Below are positions 59,740 to 64,000 of a stretch of 64,000 nucleotides of DNA, piece after piece. This stretch comes from Endozoicomonas sp. 4G (GTDB lineage Bacteria > Pseudomonadota > Gammaproteobacteria > Pseudomonadales > Endozoicomonadaceae). The stretch is taken from the NCBI RefSeq assembly GCF_023822025.1, contig NZ_CP082909.1, positions 3,586,001 through 3,650,000 of the forward strand, in the 5' to 3' direction. Position numbers and translations under genes: made by a program. The notes under the pieces were generated by a model. It made no database searches. It saw only the letters and a program-made list of their open reading frames with translations, and was not told the origin of the DNA. Every line of letters begins with the position of its first letter. The stretch's first letter is position 1.

Positions 59740-59827
59740 CCTGGTGAGTAGACCGGCGGAACTTCCCCGCCAGCCCCTCTCAGAACGGTACGTGAACCTC
59801 TCGATTCATACCACTCCCATGCTCCAG
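59740..59827 (-). other. Group II intron 3' remnant (domain V and VI)
   Basis: The minus strand at 59782-59816 reads as a 35-nt domain V hairpin (GAGTGGTATG ... CGTACCGTTC with loop CGAG), which pairs throughout. It has TGG/CCG where CCG/CGG is usual, a compensated change. It is followed by GGCTGGCGGGGAAGTTCCGCC, typical of the domain VI region of these introns. The reverse-transcriptase part is absent, so only the 3' tail survives. The tail abuts the CGGATATCAGAGCTT repeat. Confidence 0.65.
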
Positions 59828-59842
59828 ATTATCAATGACCCC

Positions 59843-59880
59843 CACCCTGAGCGGAGTCGAAGGGCGCTCAGGATGAACGT
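59843..59880. repeat. REP-like intergenic repeat
   Basis: ACCCTGAGCGGAGTCGAAGG followed by GCGCTCAGGATGAACGT is a widespread type of bacterial intergenic repeat whose arms (CCTGAGC / GCTCAGG) pair. A shortened copy at about 63577-63604 lacks the middle 26 bases but keeps both flanks, including the following ATTGTTCACATCA. Confidence 0.7.
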
Positions 59881-59914
59881 AGATTGTTCACATCAAACTC
59901 ATTGAAGTGACGTA

Positions 59915-60769
59915 CTACGGAAGCTCAACAAAAATACCATCACGACTGTAAACACCTATCATCCAGCGTTTATAGCGTCGCCCTCCCTTACTTTTATCCT
60001 TGCGGTCCACCAGCCAGCCCCTGAGCTCAACATGCTGACCTGCCAGCTTTTTCAGCCATTCTCCCTGTACAGCGGATTTGGGTATACGAATAACCACAGG
60101 GCCATCCATTTCCACCCACAGAAAATCACTCTTTTTGGGACTGGCAACCTGAACGATCTTACCCCTGAGCAGGTTAAAGCCGGGCTTCAGCCTGTTGGCC
60201 CTGATATCCAGAACCGGATTGTCTGACCAAACACCTGTTTTCCCCTTTCTGGCTTTTGCTTCCTGCTGCTTCAGGCATGCCCGGTAAATATCAGGCTCTT
60301 CAGAAAACAGTTGGTAAGCCAGACCTTGTTCAATCAGTAGTGATTCAATGGATCGACCGTCCATGAGAAAGGGATGAGCCAGTACCCGACCATGGTGATC
60401 CTTTCCCACCACCTGAATCCTGATTTTCTTTGTTCCTGACAGCAGTTTTTTGAGAGCCAGGGAGGCTTGATCTCCGTAAGGCTCTGCCGGTTTATTGTCA
60501 TGGGCTACTTCAGGCGTATTAATAGAGGGAAAACGGATTTTACGGCCATCCTTCAAGCGCAGCGAATCGCCGTCAGCGATGGCGTCCCACACCACCATTT
60601 CTGAAGCACCTTTCAGAGTGCAGGTCTCAATGGCGGATACAGGGGATACCCACAAAAATAACCAGACATAAAAAAAGGCGCCCACAAAACTGTGAATCGC
60701 CTTTTTCTCGCAGCCAGTAAAATCTGAAAAAAACATCGCGCTACCTTTCGAATCACTCCGAACAAGCAT
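59915..60769 (-). CDS. Secreted thermonuclease-family (SNase-like) protein
   Basis: The 284-residue protein has a hydrophobic export segment (about 27-46, SFVGAFFYVWLFLWVSPVSA). A staphylococcal-nuclease-like OB fold follows: ADGDSLRLKDGRKIRFPSIN, TPEVAHDNKPAEPYGDQASL, then GKDHHGRVLAHPFLMDGRSI. A second OB-like domain (PGFNLLRGKIVQVASPKKSD) completes it. The Asp and Glu positions are kept. The start could be the ATG at 60736 (MFFSDFTG). A nuclease gene beside rpmE is conserved in Pseudomonas, supporting orthology. Confidence 0.85.
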   Translation of the reverse strand: MLVRSDSKGSAMFFSDFTGCEKKAIHSFVGAFFYVWLFLWVSPVSAIETCTLKGASEMVVWDAIADGDSLRLKDGRKIRFPSINTPEVAHDNKPAEPYGDQASLALKKLLSGTKKIRIQVVGKDHHGRVLAHPFLMDGRSIESLLIEQGLAYQLFSEEPDIYRACLKQQEAKARKGKTGVWSDNPVLDIRANRLKPGFNLLRGKIVQVASPKKSDFLWVEMDGPVVIRIPKSAVQGEWLKKLAGQHVELRGWLVDRKDKSKGGRRYKRWMIGVYSRDGIFVELP

Positions 60770-60810
60770 AGCGGTATTTTTAACTCATGGCTGCTGGCAG
60801 CAGGAGACGC

Positions 60811-61026
60811 TTACTTGCGAGCACCAACCTTGCCGAAACGTTTGGTGAAACGCTCGATACGACCGCCGGTGTCCATCACTTTCTGGGTGCCGGTGTAGAA
60901 TGGGTGGCACTTGGAGCAAACTTCAATGTGCAAGTCTTTGCACAGAGTAGAGCGAGTCTTGATCTTGTTACCGCAGGAGCAGGTAACTTCGATTTCTTTG
61001 TAATTTGGATGGATTTTCGGCTTCAT
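60811..61026 (-). CDS. rpmE: 50S ribosomal protein L31, zinc-binding form
   Basis: The 71-residue protein begins [20 protein letters not shown]. It has the four zinc cysteines (TCSCGN and [12 protein letters not shown]) that define the C+ paralogue, and a basic tail. I chose the ATG at 61026 with GAGG eight bases upstream. A zinc-independent paralogue under Zur control may exist elsewhere in the genome; none is in this window. It is divergent from priA. Confidence 0.97.
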   Translation of the reverse strand: MKPKIHPNYKEIEVTCSCGNKIKTRSTLCKDLHIEVCSKCHPFYTGTQKVMDTGGRIERFTKRFGKVGARK

Positions 61027-61323
61027 GGGATCTACCTCAAAACAATGCGTGCCGCCACCCGGTCTCTGGCTAATAGCAACTCGGCCAGGGCACCGCACGC
61101 GAAACGGTCACCGAACAGCACACCAGGGCAGTCACTGGAAAGTGCCGCCCAGGAACCGCTCTTCAGTGACCCTGGAAAATTGAGGCGGAATCATACCAAA
61201 GTATCTGCGTCAAGCAAATACCAGTATTTCACCGCGCATTCATTTTAACCAAACCACATATCAGGTTACACTGGTCAGGACTTCTTCCGGAAGCCTTCTG
61301 ACAGCCATTAAAAAGCAACCTTC

Positions 61324-63543
61324 ATGACCTCATGTGACGATAATTATCTCAGCATCGCCATACCCACCCCGTTGAGGCAGATGTTCGACTACCTTCCTCC
61401 TGATAATGAGACACACCTGCAACCGGGTATGAGAGTTCAGGTTCCCTTTGGCCCCAGAAAACTGGTTGGCATTATCGAAGCCATTAAACCGGAATCCGAT
61501 TACCCCAGGGAAAAACTCAGAAAAGTCTCCGCCGTTCCGGACCAGGCCCCTCTGATTCCTGAAGACATTATGCAACTGTGCCGCTGGGCGTCCGGTTACT
61601 ATCACTACAGCCTTGGAGAAACCCTGCTTCAGGCATTGCCCAAAGCACTCCGACAGGGAAAACCTGCCAGCCGGGAAAAAATAGCACTCTGGAGCCTTGC
61701 TGCTCCGCTTGATGAAGCCACCAGCCAGTCTCTGAAAAGAGCCCACAAACAGCTCAAGGCCCTGCAATGGCTGGAAAAATATCCTGAAGGCCTGTCAGAA
61801 ACTGAACTTCGGGAAGTGGGTTTTAGTAAAACCATCCTCACCCAATTACAAAAAAAGCAACGGGTGGTGGTTCGTGAGATTGAACGGACTGACCGACTGT
61901 TCACTGAGTATGCAAACCCAGTCAGACAAGCGCCTCTGACACTGAATCCTGAACAGACTTCCGCCCTGAAAGGCATTCTGGCATGTCCGTCTTTTCACCC
62001 GGTTTTACTGGATGGTGTTACCGGAAGTGGTAAAACAGAAGTCTACCTTCAGGCCATAGAAGCCACACTTAAAGCCGGTAAACAGGCGCTTGTGCTGGTG
62101 CCGGAAATCGGTCTGACACCGCAAACCGTCAGACGATTTCGCAATCGGTTTACCGTCCCGGTGGCCTGCCTTCACTCCGGATTAAGCGACGGCGAACGCT
62201 TACAGGGCTGGCTTGCTGCCAGTCGAGCCACTGCCGGGATACTGATTGCCACCCGCTCCGGTATTTTTACGCCATTACCCGAACTGGGATTAATTATTGT
62301 TGACGAAGAGCACGACAACTCTTACAAACAGCAGGATACCCTCAGATACAATGCCCGGGACCTGGCCATATACCGGGCCAAAATAGCAGACTGCCCGGTT
62401 GTCCTCGGTTCCGCCACCCCCTCTCTGGAAACCCTCGTTAATGCCAGAAAGGGTCGTTACAGCCATCTTGAGATCAGTAGCCGGGCCGGGCATTCCCGAC
62501 CACCGACTCTGGAGCTACTGGATATACGACAGCAGGTACTCCATGAAGGGTTTGCCCAGAGCCTGATAACAAGAATGCAATCCACCCTCAACAAGGGTGA
62601 ACAGGTGATGGTCTTTCTGAACCGCAGAGGCTACGCTCCCTCTCTGGTCTGCCATGATTGCGGTGAAGTGACCGACTGCCCCCACTGCGATGCTCACCTG
62701 ACACTGCATCGCCTGCCGCCTCATATGCATTGCCACCACTGTGATTATCAAACCGCTATTCCCTGGTCGTGTCCAAAATGCCACAGCAAAAATCTTCAGC
62801 CTGCCGGTCAGGGCACCGAACGCTGTGAGCAAACTCTGGAGCAGATGTTTCCGGATATCCCGTTAATCAGAGTGGACAGAGATTCAACGCGCCGTAAAAA
62901 TGCACTTGCAGAAATTCTGGATACGGTTCACACCGGCAACCCCTGCATACTTCTGGGCACTCAAATGTTGGCCAAAGGCCATCATTTTCCCGATGTCACT
63001 CTGGTGGCGATCATCAACGCCGATTCCGGACTGTTCAGTGCTGATTTCAGAGGGCTGGAAAAAACCGGGCAGCTGATCCTTCAGGTCGCTGGCAGAGCAG
63101 GCAGAGAAAAAAAACCGGGCCATGTCATCATACAAACCCACAACCCTCAACACCCGGCTTTGCAGATGCTGGTCACTCAGCCATACAGCCAGTTTGCTGA
63201 CTGTTTGATGAATGAACGCAAACACCTCAAACTGCCACCTGAAGGTTATCTGGCGCTGTTCAGAACAGAGTCGTCTATGGCGGCAGCCGGTGAAAACCTG
63301 TTAAAAAATCTCCGGCATGTTTTATTAAACCACCACCAGCAAGGCTCTGTCAGAGTTCTGGGCCCCATCCCGGCGCCTATGGAAAAAAGACAGGGGCGCT
63401 ATCGTTATCAACTGTTTTTGCAGAGTAGCCAACGTGCTGCCCTGCACCGTTTACTGGCTATTGCTGTCGTGCATCTGGACGCCACGAAATTACCCAGAGA
63501 TCTTCGCTGGACACTGGATGTGGATCCTCAGGAGATGGGTTAG
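61324..63543 (+). CDS. priA: Primosomal protein N' (replication restart helicase)
   Basis: PriA recognises stalled forks and reloads the replisome. The 739-residue protein has an N-terminal DNA-binding domain (SIAIPTPLRQMFDYLPPDN) and a winged helix. The helicase core has Walker A in LLDGVTGSGKTEVYLQAIEA and the DEEH box in IIVDEEHDNSYKQQD. A double zinc site follows (CHDCGEVTDCPHCDAHLTLH, CHHCDY, CPKC). Motif VI is QVAGRAGREKKPG. All key residues are present. Confidence 0.97.
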   Translation: MTSCDDNYLSIAIPTPLRQMFDYLPPDNETHLQPGMRVQVPFGPRKLVGIIEAIKPESDYPREKLRKVSAVPDQAPLIPEDIMQLCRWASGYYHYSLGETLLQALPKALRQGKPASREKIALWSLAAPLDEATSQSLKRAHKQLKALQWLEKYPEGLSETELREVGFSKTILTQLQKKQRVVVREIERTDRLFTEYANPVRQAPLTLNPEQTSALKGILACPSFHPVLLDGVTGSGKTEVYLQAIEATLKAGKQALVLVPEIGLTPQTVRRFRNRFTVPVACLHSGLSDGERLQGWLAASRATAGILIATRSGIFTPLPELGLIIVDEEHDNSYKQQDTLRYNARDLAIYRAKIADCPVVLGSATPSLETLVNARKGRYSHLEISSRAGHSRPPTLELLDIRQQVLHEGFAQSLITRMQSTLNKGEQVMVFLNRRGYAPSLVCHDCGEVTDCPHCDAHLTLHRLPPHMHCHHCDYQTAIPWSCPKCHSKNLQPAGQGTERCEQTLEQMFPDIPLIRVDRDSTRRKNALAEILDTVHTGNPCILLGTQMLAKGHHFPDVTLVAIINADSGLFSADFRGLEKTGQLILQVAGRAGREKKPGHVIIQTHNPQHPALQMLVTQPYSQFADCLMNERKHLKLPPEGYLALFRTESSMAAAGENLLKNLRHVLLNHHQQGSVRVLGPIPAPMEKRQGRYRYQLFLQSSQRAALHRLLAIAVVHLDATKLPRDLRWTLDVDPQEMG

Positions 63544-63569
63544 TACACCATTTCTATAAAATTGACGGG

Positions 63570-63604
63570 CTCCGTTCACCCTGAGCGGAGATTGTTCACA
63601 TCAT
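63570..63604. repeat. Shortened REP-like repeat downstream of priA
   Basis: CTCCGTTCACCCTGAGCGGAG forms a short hairpin and is followed by ATTGTTCACATCA. Both pieces occur in the longer repeat at 59843-59899, with 26 bases missing between them here. Confidence 0.6.
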
Positions 63605-63678
63605 GCATATGTTTTCCTGATTACCACTGATCTTGCCTAATGAATCAGCTGCTATAATAAGCGTCGGTAGTCATATGC

Positions 63679-63879
63679 TTGAAGGTAAAACTGATGTGTA
63701 AAAATACCATTCAGTTCCAAAAAGGCATTGGCGTTATGCAATTTATGGTTAATTACGGCAGTGAAGATCAGTGTGAGAACGCCCTGTTCTCTTGGCGCTG
63801 GTCAGCGGGGATTTCTGCTCTTACTGTTGATGCTCGCCTAAAAGCAAATGTTCGTGCACTCAGTGAGCTTATTCCTTAG
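63679..63879 (+). pseudogene. IS1595-family transposase N-terminal remnant
   Basis: The frame reads CKNTIQFQKGIGVMQFMVNY, GSEDQCENALFSWRWSAG, the conserved N-terminus of IS1595-type transposases. It then leaves the family frame; the zinc ribbon appears one frame over (FCSYC then a stop, CSPKSKCSC). Frameshift and stop codons make it non-functional, and the rest of the transposase is absent before the next gene at 63907. Confidence 0.75.
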
Positions 63880-63906
63880 TTTTAGTACTATGAGGAGACT
63901 TTCCTG

Positions 63907-64000
63907 ATGTTCTTGACAAGACAGATAGCTTTTTTAAAGCCTTCAATTAAAAAACTGCTATCAATAGCACTATTGATTCTTTCTAACAATATTTTTGCAA
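63907..64000 (+). CDS. Start of a secreted protein, truncated by the window edge
   Basis: From the ATG at 63907 (TGAGGAGACTTTCCTG upstream gives a strong ribosome site) the frame encodes 31 residues: a basic start, MFLTRQIAFLKPSIKKL, then LSIALLILSNNIFA, a classic signal peptide with a likely cleavage after FA. The rest lies beyond the window, so no function can be given. Confidence 0.65.
   Translation, partial: MFLTRQIAFLKPSIKKLLSIALLILSNNIFA

Overview
The window reads as a gammaproteobacterial chromosome. The gene order hemE, gltD, gltB, aroB, aroK, pilQ-P-O-N-M, ponA, maeB, a secreted nuclease, rpmE, priA matches what I know from Pseudomonas. The upstream blocks (dsbD-like, aroQ, accB, accC, prmA, a DUF3426 protein, dusB, fis, purH, purD) are also gammaproteobacterial. 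The many IS relics, the WD40 remnant and a polar effector-like protein suggest an Oceanospirillales or Endozoicomonas-like host; that genus-level guess is inference.

Layout. 1-4.9 kb: a partial long coiled-coil gene, a lipoprotein, a membrane coiled-coil protein and sodB. 5-26 kb: an accessory region. It holds a gutted SDR gene, HigBA, BrnTA (toxin truncated), a relB-yafQ relic, an effector-like gene, the formaldehyde-detoxification pair frmA-fghA, HicBA (toxin split by an IS605-type element), an intact ISAs1-family element with a 10-bp target duplication, DinJ/RelB-YafQ, several AT-rich orphan genes, a transglutaminase-like protein, an HNH protein, a two-gene membrane cassette, a Fic enzyme with a striking upstream repeat array, and HipBA. 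26-37 kb: core metabolism (CBS protein, ppa, aroQ, accBC, prmA, dusB-fis, purHD). 37-40.5 kb: an orphan 'mobile mystery protein A' regulator with upstream direct repeats, then a hybrid sensor kinase. 40.5-63.5 kb: the conserved hemE to priA block. The right edge has an IS1595-type relic and the start of a secreted protein.

The most notable feature is that the 6.4-21.6 kb accessory region carries at least five complete or near-complete attC-like sites (an RYYYAAC box, an imperfect palindrome with one unpaired base, and a GTTRRRY box) plus several half sites. They separate mostly minus-strand, AT-rich single-gene or toxin-antitoxin units. This is the organisation of an integron cassette array without an integrase in view. 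The arm carrying the extra base and the gene orientation both say the array runs on the minus strand. IS605, ISAs1, IS91/tyrosine-recombinase and REP-transposase debris has broken it up.

The core genes work in recognisable sets: accB-accC make the biotin carrier and carboxylase of acetyl-CoA carboxylase; purH-purD serve purine synthesis; aroK-aroB and aroQ serve the shikimate pathway; gltBD makes glutamate; pilMNOPQ builds the inner-membrane and secretin parts of the type IV pilus; ponA lies divergent from pilM. No tRNA, rRNA or CRISPR array was seen.
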